A DNA stretch of 64,000 nt from Mesodorylaimus sp. YZB2_4 (taxonomy: Eukaryota > Nematoda > Enoplea > Dorylaimida > Dorylaimidae). The DNA lies in assembly GCA_030248295.1 (NCBI GenBank), contig JASANH010000254.1, positions 62,001 to 126,000 on the forward strand. Reading direction: 5' to 3'. The notes under the pieces are model-generated. The model made no database searches, was not told where the DNA came from, and was given only the letters and a program-made list of their open reading frames with translations. A program made the translations under genes and the position numbers. This document shows, piece after piece, positions 46,337 to 59,056 of the stretch; position 1 is the first letter of the stretch; every line of letters starts with the position of its first letter.

Positions 46337-46439
46337 CTACAACAAAAATTGCAATTTCAACTCGTCGTTTTGCTAATCCATATCGAATCGCACACGCCTA
46401 CGCCCATCAACTGTGTGTAAACCTCTCCCATTGGCCACC

Positions 46440-46555
46440 GACTCGAGTCCTACACCATCCCTCATAGTTGCGGGCACAAGGCGAGGGTTCGACTCCCGGT
46501 CCCGGTGAATCATTTGTACATTGCGTCCTTTCACGCTCGAGATAAAACAACAGGC
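46440..46555 (+). repeat. tRNA-derived SINE-like copy
   Basis: The B-box-like gggttcgactcccgg is followed by the family tail (gaatcatttgtacattgcg, then cctttcacgctcgag). The A-box part is degenerate. It lies between the NPC1-like and globin-like exons. Confidence 0.5.
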
Positions 46556-46689
46556 GCAGGAAAAACATAATATGGAATACGTCATTCAACAAGTCTTTTG
46601 CGTCGACTGATTTTCGGGCATAATCAACAAGGGCACAGAAAAGGCGGGTGATTCAAAATATGATCCTTCTAAATCCAACCTCGTGCCAC

Positions 46690-47268
46690 CCAGAATTCAG
46701 GTTTGAATCCTTGTTGTCTCCAATCGCCGTGTCGGCGGCCCATTTCTAATGATTTTCTTTCGATAAAACATAAATCGTCGATATTTTGAATAATGGTGTC
46801 GAGAAAATCAGCGAATCGTAACGCTTCTTCGGCCCATATATCGGCCCCGATGTGTTCATAAATTTGTCTAATATCGGGTCGTTTATTAAATGCACGACCA
46901 TAAATTCGACGAGAAATATCGAATCGACGTTCTCGGCTGCTTTCCCAATTGCTTCGAATCAAATCTTTTTGAGCCATATTCATAATATATTTGTCAGGTG
47001 CCGGATGTATCAAATTAGCTGCCCCATTTTCGACCTGTTGGCCCGACGAATTGATGTTCATAGTCGAATGGAAACCTTTCGATGGTCGTCGTTTGATACT
47101 ACTCGCACTGGCCGACGCTGGGATCGACGATCGATGACCAACCGAGATCGGCGTTCCGGCTGAACTTCGGCCGCGAGTGGCCGACACTGGAGCCAAGGAT
47201 TGCGAACGACGGACTTGAGACGAGGGACCACTTTTCGATGGACTACGCTTCAATGGAGCGTTGCCCAT
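46690..47268 (-). CDS. Globin-like protein with long N-terminal extension, first exon only
   Basis: The start MGNAP has Gly2, as required for N-myristoylation, suggesting membrane attachment. About 75 residues of Ser/Arg/Pro-rich low complexity follow (RSPSKSGPSSQ, SIKRRPSKGF). From about residue 95 the globin fold begins: KDLIRSNWESS (A helix), RPDIRQIYEHIG, ALRFADFLDTIIQNID (E helix) and ERKSLEMGRRHGDW, which supplies the proximal His. QGFKPEFW is the usual start of the G helix. The exon ends there, at or near TGG/GTGGCA; the donor is weak. Helices G-H are not found in the next 350 bp, which hold a SINE. Similar extended, acylated globins are known in nematodes. Gene incomplete here. Confidence 0.7.
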
Positions 47269-48363
47269 TTTTGGAAATCGACGAAAATAACACCAAATAG
47301 ATGCAATTATGGACCAGTTGTCACACCAAGTGCATTACCCAAACTAAAAAGAAAGAAGGATAAAATTGATCAAAGTAGCTGACTTTGCTGCGGAATCACG
47401 AGATCAGGATTTTTAGCTCAAAACTAGGATTTCCCAATCGAAGATCGCCAGAGTTTTTGAAAAGTCAACGTTTTGAAAGCTTTTTCTTCAATTTACTCGA
47501 CTCCGGCTTTAAAAGTTTAAATATTCCAAAACTAGGAACTCCAAAATGTGTGAGCGCGGGAATTTAAAGTTTTCGAAAATTAGTGAACTTGCACATTTTT
47601 TAACGCGGGAACTCGCAGGGTTTAAAAAATGAACAGCTCGCTCATGATTTCCAAAAAAATATTGAAAGACAATTTTTTGCGGTTTGACGCATACGCAGCG
47701 TGCGTTTCAAAAAATCGGGTCTCCCACGATCAGATTTTTCGCAAGCTGAAGCTCCTGAACCTGGATTTTTAGAATCCGGACTTTCAGATTTTAGAATTCT
47801 AACCACTCACGTTTTTAAAAAATCAGTACTCCTGATTTTTTTTGTGTAAAAGCTTCGAAAGTTTAAAAATTCGGGGCACTCATGTAAAAATTTGAAACTC
47901 GAAAATGTTGAAATCAGAAATTCAATATTTTCGAAATGTTTAAATTTCCCAGCTATTGAGTCACCACAACGGCCAAAAATAGTTGACTCAAATTGAATTA
48001 TAATGTTTAAAAAGCAAGTCAGAAAAAAGCGCGGGTTTTAAGGTCGAAATGAGTTTAGGGAGGGCGAATGAGTGAATGGGGCGAATGGCGAGTCGACAAC
48101 ACACAGTCCATAGGCGACAGAAAACTGAGTTCTTTCAGCCGATCTTTCGCTTAGATTTTCGAATGTGGTAAAGAAAATTGAAGCTTAAAAGTCGAACGAC
48201 GATTTCCGTTTTCCGTTTTCTCACGCGGGATTTGATGAGAGCGATAACGAATGTGCTGTATCGCCACCTTATCGAGCACAAGTCCAATCACCAGCCAAGC
48301 GAATCGTACAAGCAAAGAAATAGGCACAAAACACATCTGTATCTGACCCTTATCTATCACCTA
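47269..48363. other. Intergenic stretch
   Basis: AT-rich, with many t/a runs and no gene, repeat or splice structure I can support. It includes the promoter region of the globin-like gene and the 3' flank of the Gly/Tyr-rich peptide gene. Confidence 0.4.
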
Positions 48364-48664
48364 TCAGGCCTTGGCCGGCACAGGCACTGGTCTATATTCC
48401 GGGACACCATAGGCGGCGGGATATCCGTGGAAGAAATATGGATAGCCGTATGGGAAGCCGCTGTAGGGCGGCACTCCGATACCGTACCCATAGAAATAGG
48501 GCACAGGGGCTGGTAGCAAACCTGAAAGTAAACATTGCAATTTACCATATTTGTATACCATCCATTGAAGAGGGCCTAGGCGACGAGCACTTACCACTAG
48601 CCTGAGACTGATGAACAAGGCTAGCAGCCAAGGCCACCAGAAGAATGGTCATAATGGACGCCAT
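48364..48664 (-). CDS. Gly/Tyr/Pro-rich secreted peptide (two exons)
   Basis: Exon 1 (48664-48595) encodes a signal peptide (MASIMTILLVALAASLVHQS, cleavage near QAS). The donor is GTAAGT. Exon 2 (48521-48364) follows ACTTTCAG. The joined frame has 75 codons and a stop. The mature part is LLPAPVPYFYGYGIGVPP and onward: Tyr, Gly, Phe and Pro with an FHGYP motif, a short Pro/Arg/Lys tail (EYRPVPVPAKA) and no cysteine. Such compositions occur in cuticle or eggshell proteins and in Gly/Tyr-rich antimicrobial or neuropeptide-like peptides. A TATA box lies about 80 bp upstream. The gene on the other side (49187-50257, plus) has the same exon design and shares motifs, so the two are a divergent paralogous pair. 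Confidence 0.8.
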
Positions 48665-48741
48665 TGTGCAAGGACTAAAAGGACCTTCTCCACTTCAACC
48701 CTAAAAGCTGCTGGCTTCTCTGCACCACTCTTCAAGACGGC

Positions 48742-48750
48742 CTTATATGA
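48742..48750 (-). promoter_or_regulatory. TATA box of the Gly/Tyr-rich peptide gene
   Basis: On the minus strand CCTCATATAAGGCCG occurs 78-86 bp upstream of the ATG at 48664, the same distance as for the secreted-peptide gene at 3.4 kb. Confidence 0.55.
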
Positions 48751-49186
48751 GGGGGAGGCTGGGTAGAAAGTCAGGGAATGTAGGCCGGCCTACATTCACA
48801 CTTTCTAACCAGACCAAATTTTACACCAAATGGACTCGAAATGTGAACAAGTCCATTTTTGGTCACTGATCATGTTTATTGCATAAAAACTGTTGTTTTG
48901 GTGCCAAAAAAGGAATGGCTTCTTTAAAAACCACGAGGAAAGGAAACCGAACGTCGCTCGAGAAAACCAGCACTGCACACGCTCCACATTCCAGGACAAG
49001 GCATATCCCAATTTCAGACTCAATAGCCACCGTGATCGTAACATGAAAGGGGTCAATCGAGAGTGTCCACATTCCTTGTGCTCATTACAGCACACCGTGG
49101 CTCACTGCTGGCCTATTTTGGCCAACAAAACTGGCAGACAGTGATGCAGTGAGCATTGGGACCTTGGGAGACTCAACTTGTGTAAC

Positions 49187-50257
49187 ATGAAGCACACATT
49201 GGCCGCGTTGATTCTGGTGCTGCTGCAGATCTGCTATGGCTCCTATGTGCATGCTAGCGGTAAGTGTTCACTAATAAGAGACCAATTCTAGTCAAAGTGG
49301 GTCCTGTGCTTCAGAGGGGCAGTAGCTAGTAGAAGACACTCATTGGCTAGCAAGCTGGGGGGCACTGTGACCTGCGCGGCGTGTGACCAGCGCACCCAGG
49401 GCCCGGTTTCACCAAAGCGCTAATCTTCAAGCTGGACTTTTCGCTGGCTTTGAAAGTAGGCCTGATGCCGGTATAATATAAGCGCTTTTGAGAAACCAGC
49501 CCATGTCATGTCATGTCATGTCATACTTTATCCATAGCCAAGCACTGTACATCGCACTCGAGGGCTGAGGAACATATATTTGACAATCATTTTGTACTGA
49601 GGCGGTAGTCGAACCTTCGACCAGTAGGTCGTGGCCTAGCAGGTTATGGCGTCTGCCTCTCACGCTGAGTGCGCTCTTAGCTGAGGACTCGACTGCCGCC
49701 TCGGTTACAAAATGATTGTCAAATATGTGTTCCTTTCCCTTCGAGTGCACCGGCCACGCACCATCCCAGTGTCCTTTCCCAGAAGCCTTCCAACCCGTTT
49801 TTGCCCATAGCCAGCCAGCAGTCATGATATGATAAGCTAGGCCGTGAGGTGACCAGCTCTCGCGCCAGCTTTCCTGTGTGTGTCTCCACTAGGAGCACAG
49901 TCTGAGCGGAAGCACTTTCCTGGCAAACCTTTAACGGAGTGATTTCATACATCCCTGCCCATGCCATCAATGCTGGCTACACCACCCAACCCAAATGCTC
50001 ACATTTGCAAACTGACAGCAAGCAGCTGTTATGTGAACGTCTCGGAGGACTCATAGTCCGAGCCTGGGGCAGGGTACGACTTGCATCCTCTTTACCAAAC
50101 CCGTGTCTTCATTTCAGTGCTTCCATTCGAGCGCCCATCCTATTACCCGTACGTTGCCTACCACAATGGCTACCCGCCTTATTCGTACGGCTTCGACGTA
50201 TTCCACGGCTACCCGACCATCTACAGCCACATCCCACCCTACCCGTTCAGACGGTGA
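49187..50257 (+). CDS. Gly/Tyr/Pro-rich secreted peptide, divergent paralogue (two exons)
   Basis: Exon 1 (49187-49259) encodes a signal peptide (KHTLAALILVLLQICYG) and ends GCTAGCG before GTAAGT. Exon 2 (50118-50257) follows CTTCATTTCAG. The intron is 858 nt and contains two SINE-like copies face to face. The joined frame is 70 codons plus TGA. The mature part is Tyr/Pro-rich (PSYYPYVAYHNGYPPYS, then DVFHGYPTIY) and ends basic (PFRR). It shares with the minus-strand gene at 48.4-48.7 kb the intron position and phase (after Ala-Ser, phase 1), LP at the mature start, PPYS and FHGYP. No TATA box is evident. AATAAA lies at 50653-50658. Confidence 0.75.
49525..49625 (-). repeat. SINE-like copy, reverse, half of a face-to-face pair
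   Basis: The plus strand shows tail sequence first (agccaagcactgtacatcgc, then ctcgagggctgaggaacat, tttgacaatcatttt), then a B-box-like gtagtcgaacc. The A-box part is missing at the junction with the next copy. Confidence 0.55.
49626..49750 (+). repeat. SINE-like copy, forward, other half of the pair
   Basis: A-box-like gtggcctagcaggttatgg and a B-box-like region gaggactcgactgccgcc are followed by the tail aaaatgattgtcaaatatgtg and cccttcgagtgc. It faces the reverse copy directly upstream, so the transcript of one strand could fold back. Confidence 0.6.
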
Positions 50258-51839
50258 TCACTGCCTGCTGCACATCGCCCTCCATCTTCTGCACATGCAG
50301 CTGTACTGACACGGTTTCGTGTCCTGGATCATGCTGATGCCACTGCACTCATAGCAGGTGTGCCGGGTGAATGAAATGTCTGATATAATTCTACTTGTCA
50401 ATGTCCCGACTGGACGACCTGTGCCTACCATCAAGGTGCATCCACGTCTAGCATACGACCTCGCAGTAAGCCTCTGCGAAACTGATGTCAAGATAGAAGC
50501 ATCCATCTCATTCAATAGCACTAGTATTGGAGCAGGTATCCACCCTGTCATACACTATAACATTGGGCATCTGACCACGAGCTGTGCAAACCCGACTCAT
50601 CCTTCCCAGTTGCTGTCCGCACAGAGTACAGTATATGCACAAACATGGGGAGAATAAACCTCACAAATTGCATCTAGCAAGTTTTCCCACCGCCAAGATT
50701 CTTCCTTCACGACGAGCGAGAACATAGCCAGCCTGTCTGTAACACGATGATACCTAGGATAAGACATGTCCAACATGATTCAGAGATCATCTTGCGTCTC
50801 GTGCTCCTAAAGTTTGTGTGTGTCTTCGAACAGGAACAGAACTGAAGCGACAAGAATCATCAGTGAAAAAACTGAATCTGTTCCTGTTCGTGACACACAC
50901 ACAGATTTGAGGAGCACAGATGCATCTCTGGCCTCTGCCTTGTCTGTACTCGCTTGCTCCTCCCTGAAATAGCGGCAATCGATCCTGCGCGTCCAGAAAT
51001 AGATCAGTCATGTGGTCATTTGAATGCACTTTTCCATGTGAAAGTTACAAAAAGATGACTGAAATGGCAGCAGGTACGCGTGCAACAGTGATTGCCTCCT
51101 GCAAAGGGATAATTAAGTTGATAAATGATAACCGATGCTGCTTATCTTTGCAGGAATGCCTGGCTGGACCATATTTCCTGGTTCCTGCTGATGTGGGGTT
51201 CTGCTAGGACACACAAGTCAGAATATGTAGTGCATTCATGAGTCATTCCTTGCATTGTCTCTCCTGGTGCGGTGCCTTTGCTCATGAAGACCCGAATCCA
51301 AACTCAGCTGTCGGAAGATTCGTGCCATAAATGACTCATATGGCAATCATACGTGTTCCCTTGTCGACACTGGCGCGTTGCTAAGCAGTATTTCCATTCC
51401 TACAGCCCCCTGATGAGTCATCTAATACTCGGCTCATGACTCAAGAGTGCCTCTGCTGGCCTATCAATTGTCACCTAATCAATTGGGTTTTCTTTGGATT
51501 CTTCTTTACTTTGACTCACTGCCAGCCTTAAAGGGTGGCACGAGAATTGTCTGCTCAGCTATCACCCCCCCCCCCCCCGTTCTGGAAAAGATACTGCCCT
51601 CGTGGAGAAACCTCAGCTAGCAATATTTTTGAATTTGAATAGTTTTTAATACTGTATGGTCAGCATACAGTACTGCTAACTGACTGAGGCTTTGGCATAC
51701 CTAACTAAAAAATCAACCTCGCAAAGTTTTCTTACAAGAGCTCAGATTTTTTGACAGACTTCACCAGCGTTATAATCCTAATCAGAAAACCCACTGCACC
51801 TCACTATGGGTGTGTACCGCGCCGACATCGCAGAGATTG

Positions 51840-51950
51840 CACTCTTCTGCCAATCATTTAAGCCATGCCCAGCGCACTCGAGCTATGGAACAGATGCAAA
51901 GACTAGCAATAATTTTTTACCCAGGCGGGAGTCGAACACCTGTAAGTGCC
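51840..51950 (-). repeat. tRNA-derived SINE-like copy, reverse
   Basis: The tail (gcgcactcgagctatggaacag, then aataattttttaccc) precedes the B-box-like gggagtcgaacacc on the plus strand, the same order as in the copy at 22.7 kb. Confidence 0.5.
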
Positions 51951-52959
51951 TCCCTAGCGCCCCCCCCACCAACCTACAGTAAGCCTTTAGTTTTTCGATG
52001 CCGGGGCAACCAGAATGAAGCACAGCCACGCCCCCTATTAGTCACGATTCACGTGTCAGGCTCGCCAACTAATGTGCAGTGTGGAAATCTGTTGCTCATT
52101 AGATTGATCAATGGGCCCGACATGTGTATGGCACCATTTTTTGTGTGATTGATTGCACCGTATGTTCTAGTTTTTGTGGCTCCTTTCCGATTCATATGCA
52201 TCCATAAAGAGTAGATTCATAGCCATGAGTCATGATTCATTCGAATGACACCTAGGCACAAAGTGAACACGGCTACGTGCCCAGGTGATGAGGGAGGGGC
52301 GGGCCCTCTCAAGGACGTGATTCTGATCGTGAGGGCACTCATTCAGTGTGGTAGAACACGGGGCGGGCTTGTTTCCAGCTACTGTAGCTGAGTGATCGGA
52401 AAGCGATAAGCGAATGTTTGTTCTAAAAATGGTGATGTTTCTCAGTGATGCTTTGTTTTAATATCCATCTAGTATCAGAAATTTGAGCGCAGCACCTGAA
52501 TCAGAAAATTAAGTTTTTCAAAATTAAGTTTTTATCTCACTGTTTTACCCGCTTTTATCATTTTTTTGCAATCAATGACAAAACTGCCCGAGTGCCCGCG
52601 AAATAAGACCAGTATAACAAGTGGCCTTGGCTAGGTAAAAAAAGCCACCTGGTCTTGTTCAAACCCTGATTCGGCTTGAAAAGCTGGTTCGCCGAACCTG
52701 GCCGGGCCTGTGTAAAATCTTGTAAGTCCCTCGCTTGCACCCCTGGCAGCAGATAGATCCTTGAAAACTGGCACTAGACGCGTCAGAATTTTGTTTTCTC
52801 ATTTTACTTGGCATTTAGGGCAGTGGGTTTTAAATTGGTACTGTTTATGGCAGCTTGATTTTCCCTCCTGGCAAAGTAAGCAGGGAACATAAACATAAAA
52901 TGTGATGAAGAGGCTGACCAGAGATGCGTGACCTACTATGAGATGTCCATTATCACGGA

Positions 52960-53335
52960 GGCGATGTGCCTCACTCGGGTCCAGAATAGCTGGTTCTAGG
53001 CGCTGCTTACTGCAGCCTCGGCTATTGCTTGTATTTTCCTTCTAGTAATCCTAAAGAGTACACATGTTAGAGCCTGCCCCAGGAGACAGTGCCTGCACCC
53101 ACACTCATCTGTAACACTTGGGTAGGTTATGGATGAGGACTAATGGGTATGGAGGCGGTGAAGATGTCCCTCACTCAGGCCCAGAGGCGCTCTAGGCGCT
53201 GCCCTCACTCTAGGCCCTCACTCTGGGCGCTGCTTACTGTAGCCTAGGCTATGGGATGTTTTTCCATTCTATAGTGACCCAAGTGTCACCCTGTTGGAAC
53301 CTAGCCACAGTGCTTGCCTCTGTACAAGCCACGAC
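52960..53335 (+). repeat. Imperfect tandem duplication of about 190-200 bp
   Basis: The block from gcgatgtgcctcactcggg through ggcgctgcttactgcagcc to the tagcctgccc/ctagccacagtgcctgc region occurs twice, at about 52965-53100 and 53155-53315. Small internal triplications of ggcgctgc/ccctcactct occur in the second unit. Confidence 0.5.
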
Positions 53336-54310
53336 AAGTTACTTTTTAACCTGTTCTGTGCCTCCCAAGTGGAGTGATAAGTCTTTTAGTGCAGTAAAGC
53401 ATAGCTGGGTGGGGTGTGGATGAGGACTGGTGGGTATGGGGTCAGGTGGACGCAGCTAAGGCTCACAACCGGTGGTTGGGCGTCATTCTGCCTATGGGGA
53501 GGTCTGGGCACCTGAGTTTTCTTTCTTTATCGATGAGTCATGCAAACCAGCCGCTGTCTCTGGACGATCAAAAGCTGGAGTAGAAGATAAGTAGACGCCA
53601 CTTGGGTGGCGAGTTTGGACGACCGCTGCCCACAGCCCGTTAGGGCTTGGGCAATTTCAACAGCCGCTTTAGCTTTATCCCCTTGATTGGAGTTGCTTAA
53701 CTTTTTCCTGCTTTTTTATGCTTGCCGTGTGCAGGTTTGTGTTGTAACCCTTGTGCCTGGTGGACTATAGCGAGTGAGAGATCTCCCATGGCTAGAAAAA
53801 ATCGACCCATGAGGGTGATGTTTCAGCCGCAGGCAATTGAAAGACTTGATTGCTGCAGTTGGAGGACTTGCCTGCCACGCATTATCACAGCTGCATGATA
53901 ATTTAGTGAGTCCCAGGTCACCCATCAAATCCACCAAACTTTCCACTGACAGAAGTGATGCCCAAGTCAACATTCTGTCAGGACTTACCCAAATCGCACA
54001 GCGATCGACCCTTCCCCCCCCCCACCCGACTGGGTATAGGGACGGATAAGGATTGGTGGGCTGGCCATTAACCAGAAGACGTTTTCATTCATCCCATACC
54101 TCACCTGGCGCATAAAAACCTCAAATCCTTGTTGGAATCCGACCTAAAACTGACTTTTCTAGCACGTTGGGAGAATCGTAACATGCTAGCAAAAGGCAGC
54201 ATTCTGCTGTCACTACTCAGCTGATCCTCAGTTCTCACAGCTGGAATGGGCAATCCTCTTTAGCAATGCTCTCTCTAACAATCCACTTTTTCCTTACAGC
54301 ATCTTCAAGA

Positions 54311-55344
<1,034 letters not shown>

Positions 55345-55434
55345 TGCCATATTTCCCCAGGCATATGGTTCGTGCACTTTTTCTGGCCCCTTCTGTCAAC
55401 CAGGGCAGCAGGTGAATGCAGTTGTGTCCAGTCC

Positions 55435-56600
55435 ATATCTACAGTAGTCCATATCTATTTTGACCAGTGCCGATGGCCGGAGCCGCATTGTAATTTGGTG
55501 CACAGCACACACTATGACTCATTGTCAGTTGTCGCAGTGTTTGTGCTAGGAAATTGCCAAATTACAATTTATTCATGAAGAAAAAATAAAAAAGGTCCTT
55601 CAGTATGTGCTTCTTAGCTGGCGCCATGGCTGAGTCATGACTCTGTTTTTCGAGTACTTTAAATGCGGCAAAAGCCCCAGCCCCATCCATAACACTACTG
55701 TGGACCACGGCACCAAGTATGCATATCTCGGAACATGCGTCAACTAGGCTTGAGATAAGGTGACTCAGCTGGCTCCCGTCTCCAGCATTGCATGGACCAG
55801 TAACCCTGACTCGAAGGCCGCATTTCTGGTCCAGCTGCGGACGGTGGTTCAGTACGCCAATTATCAAAGAGCCAACCCGTCGTCGACAGCGATTTAGTGA
55901 ATCCGTCGCTTGCCTTGCGCACCTGGCTCTGTACGACTCACCTGGTACTGTCAAGTTGTGGACGCCAAACTGGTTGAGTCAGGAAACTGGTTTTACAAAC
56001 ACCAGTTGGTAAGGCCTTCCTTCTCGCCCAGTATTATCCTGGGAGGCTGGTATTTGCACAGGATGCCCTTGTGTGCAGGTGTTCCGACACACAGAGGGCC
56101 CCTGCCCTGAGCGCTGGCAATCATAACATGACTGCTATTTAGCTAGAGGCAAAACGTTTTAGAAGCCAAGGCGGAACTAAGCCGAATATGGGGCCCAACC
56201 GCAAAAATTAAAACAATAAGAGAACAAAACCTTGTTGAGATGCAATGTTTGGCATTTCAACATCGTCAGGTCACCCAAAAGTGTCGCATCATGCTTAGTC
56301 GACGCATCGCATCAAACTCCATGTGCCTTCTTTGGGCCGCAAGATGTCCAGTCCATGCGAGCCAGCTGACTGCGAGAAACACTGGCCTACCCCCCGACTA
56401 CGATTGGGTGCCCGCATGCCAGGTTCGAACTGGCTATTGCAGTTTAACCAGGACCCAAACCGGACAAGCTGGCTATTATTACTGAACAAGACTGAACTAG
56501 GACAGAATCAAGATCGAAATGAACCACAGACTTTTGCTGGTGGTCACACAGACCAGACAAATTGTAGCAAAGCTCAGCAGCTTCTTCGAACGCAGTGTAC
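55435..56600 (+). repeat. Segmental duplication, copy 2, 5' block
   Basis: It matches 36650-37800 in the same orientation over nearly its whole length, with scattered substitutions and small indels such as gcgtcaactag near 55737. No conserved coding frame is seen. Confidence 0.85.
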
Positions 56601-59056
56601 AGTATATTGAAGGGCAGGGGTCTCACTGGAAATTAGAACGGTATCTGAGAGATATTCATAATTATCAGAGGCATTGTCATGGTCGCACAGCGTTGCTGCG
56701 GCCGCCGCGACTAGTTTTTAGGGCCAACGGCGAGGCCAATGATGTAAAATGAGCCAGCTGAGACGTCTGTTTGCACAAGGGAAACTGGATAGCGCAGCGC
56801 GATGGGTATGTATCATATATCGATCTTGCCATGCCCCTATCACCTACAGTAAGCTGTACTTTGATGCCCTAAAATTACAGCCTGATTAGAAGTTATTATC
56901 GTACTTTATTTATGTCAAACTGTTAGGCTACATTTCCGATAGCTCGAGCATAAATGGAGGGCAAGCATACCTCTGTGATGCATGCAATCACGTATTTTCT
57001 GCGCCGTACCAAACCAGCAGCGAAGGACGACTGCCGATTTCTTCCAACAAGTGCAGTCTCCGCCTCCCCGCGCGGCCGTCCCTTCTTTCATTGGTTGAGC
57101 CAGCTGTAAGCGAGCAGCGCCTAGCGAACGATGCTTATGTACGTAGCTACGTTGGCTCAGTTACTTATAGCTCCTTGAAATGCGGTCTCAAAAAAGGTTC
57201 AATGACTATTTGACCAACTCAGCGACTGGCCCCGACAGCCTATTCAGTAGAGAGTCTCATCAACGAATGAAAGGTGGCTGGTTGAACTCTGATCTGTTCT
57301 TTATTTTCTATTTCTTCTACGCGCCACCTTTTTTGCATTTGATCACTATTTGTAAGTTCAAAAAACTGTTTTTTCTCCAGGCCTGTACTTGGCAAAATAA
57401 GTCGTGCAGCCTCACGTCAGGTTCAGCCAGCGCCGCTTCACAAGCTGTCTGTAAAGTGAAAAAGGGGTGCTTGCATATCTAGGCGCGCCTGCATCCATGA
57501 CTCACAATTCAGTCATAGGGTCAAAATGCCAACAGGAACCGTAATCAACAACGAAATGCTCGGGTTACTGAAACCACATTTTCACTGATCCGAACGCGAG
57601 CAATTGCATGGTCACATATGTATCGGCAGGTCAATTCGATCCGGTCTAAACGGGACACTGGCTAAAATAGGGGCACAATCGGCAGATAGGGTATCGCATA
57701 TTATACAGTGTACCTACCGCACAAAGTGCTAAAGCTAACACCAGAAAAACATCAGCAATCAGGGGCGCAAAGAAAAAAAGGGCGCAAGCGAGCAATCACG
57801 GCTTATATGTACACTACTTATATGTACACTGTGTAATGCACTGATGTACGCAGATGTCAGCATCACAGATGAACATTATATATCCTCAATATTCATATAA
57901 ACTGTGCGCGTCTACCCAGAGTCGGCTGTGACGGGGGGTGTGAGGGTCCGAATTTCCAAGAATGCATTCCGTGCAGACTAGGACTTCAAAAACACTTATT
58001 ATCGGCAAACCAAACCTTGGCCTGGCTGGCCTGGGCAGGACATACAGTATCAAACGGTGAATACAGGCTTCTCAGTAGCTATACTGTAGGCTGTACTGTA
58101 CGCCCTCGTTGATGTTGACCTACAGTAGCACTCCTTGGCCAGTTGATCCATCTCATCCATGATTTTCATTGTTTCTAGCTTTTTGAAGTCTTCTGATTTC
58201 GAGTGAACTCTGCCCAGGGACGAATAGAGCCACATGCAGCATCTGTAGTATCCAAGCGGAGGAGGCATCGGCTGGGTTTCAACTTGGCGCAGTTCGACTT
58301 GATAAGAATTTCTGTGACCAAGGTATCCGCTATTCCTTCTTTAGGATATCACAATCAGTACCAATCAGCCTGCCACAACGGACAATGTTGAAGGTATTGG
58401 ATAATTTAGTCTGCTCTGATGCAAGCCAGGAAATGTCGGTAGTTCATAAAATGATCGGACGAAATTTGTTCCACAACAGCAGCTCACTAAATATCGGTTT
58501 TATCATTAAAAAATTTCGAATTTAGCAGATTGGAAAACTTCCGCCAGAACACGTCCACCAACTGATTCGACAAGAACGTTCTTCTAATAATAATCAGTCA
58601 TAATCAGTCATCCAATCATAATCATAATAAGTCGGATGGGAATCATAATAATTATAATAAGTTCGATCTTATCATTATTTGTCAATAAAAATTGTATTGA
58701 TCACCATAAAAAGCCCTTAAAAAATCGCTTGTTTCGCCTTCCGCGCTTGCAAAGTCTCACCGCGCAACAGCCAACCCTTGAAGAACTGCGCCATAAACAA
58801 TTCCGCAGCAGTTTCTGCCGATCGGAGAGTGCTTGCCTGGTGGCCTAGGGGGTGCCTCTCAGTGAAAATTCCGGTCTGAAAGGTGTTTTCCTTGGTGACA
58901 CCGGCACCCGGCTGACCCGGTTTTACTGATCGGCCGCCCGCCCGATTGCGTCTATGGCCCTGCCTCTCACTGCAAATGTCCACCTGGCTCACTATAGCAC
59001 GTATAGATATATACCTACATGCTTTAGACCGAAAACCAGTGAGACGCCCCCCTTTC
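56601..59056. mobile_element. 2.4-kb insertion in duplication copy 2, possibly a decayed hAT-like element
   Basis: This stretch is absent from the matching place in copy 1. Near its ends lie caggggtctcactgg (56618) and ccagtgagacgcccc (59036), imperfect inverted repeats. CAGGGGT-type ends are common in hAT elements. I see no convincing target duplication and no transposase frame. A degenerate SINE-like piece lies near 58828-58925 and aataat-rich sequence at 58590-58690. Confidence 0.4.

Larger units (their letters stand above)
50258..54299. other. Intergenic stretch with repeats
   Basis: No gene is supported. It contains a reverse SINE-like copy at 51840-51950, a poly(C) run at about 51566, a poly(C) run at about 54015 and a tandem duplication at 52960-53335. 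A frame at 53837-54049 just after a cttag-like acceptor could be an upstream exon of the ZCCHC24-like gene but lacks a clear donor. Confidence 0.4.
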
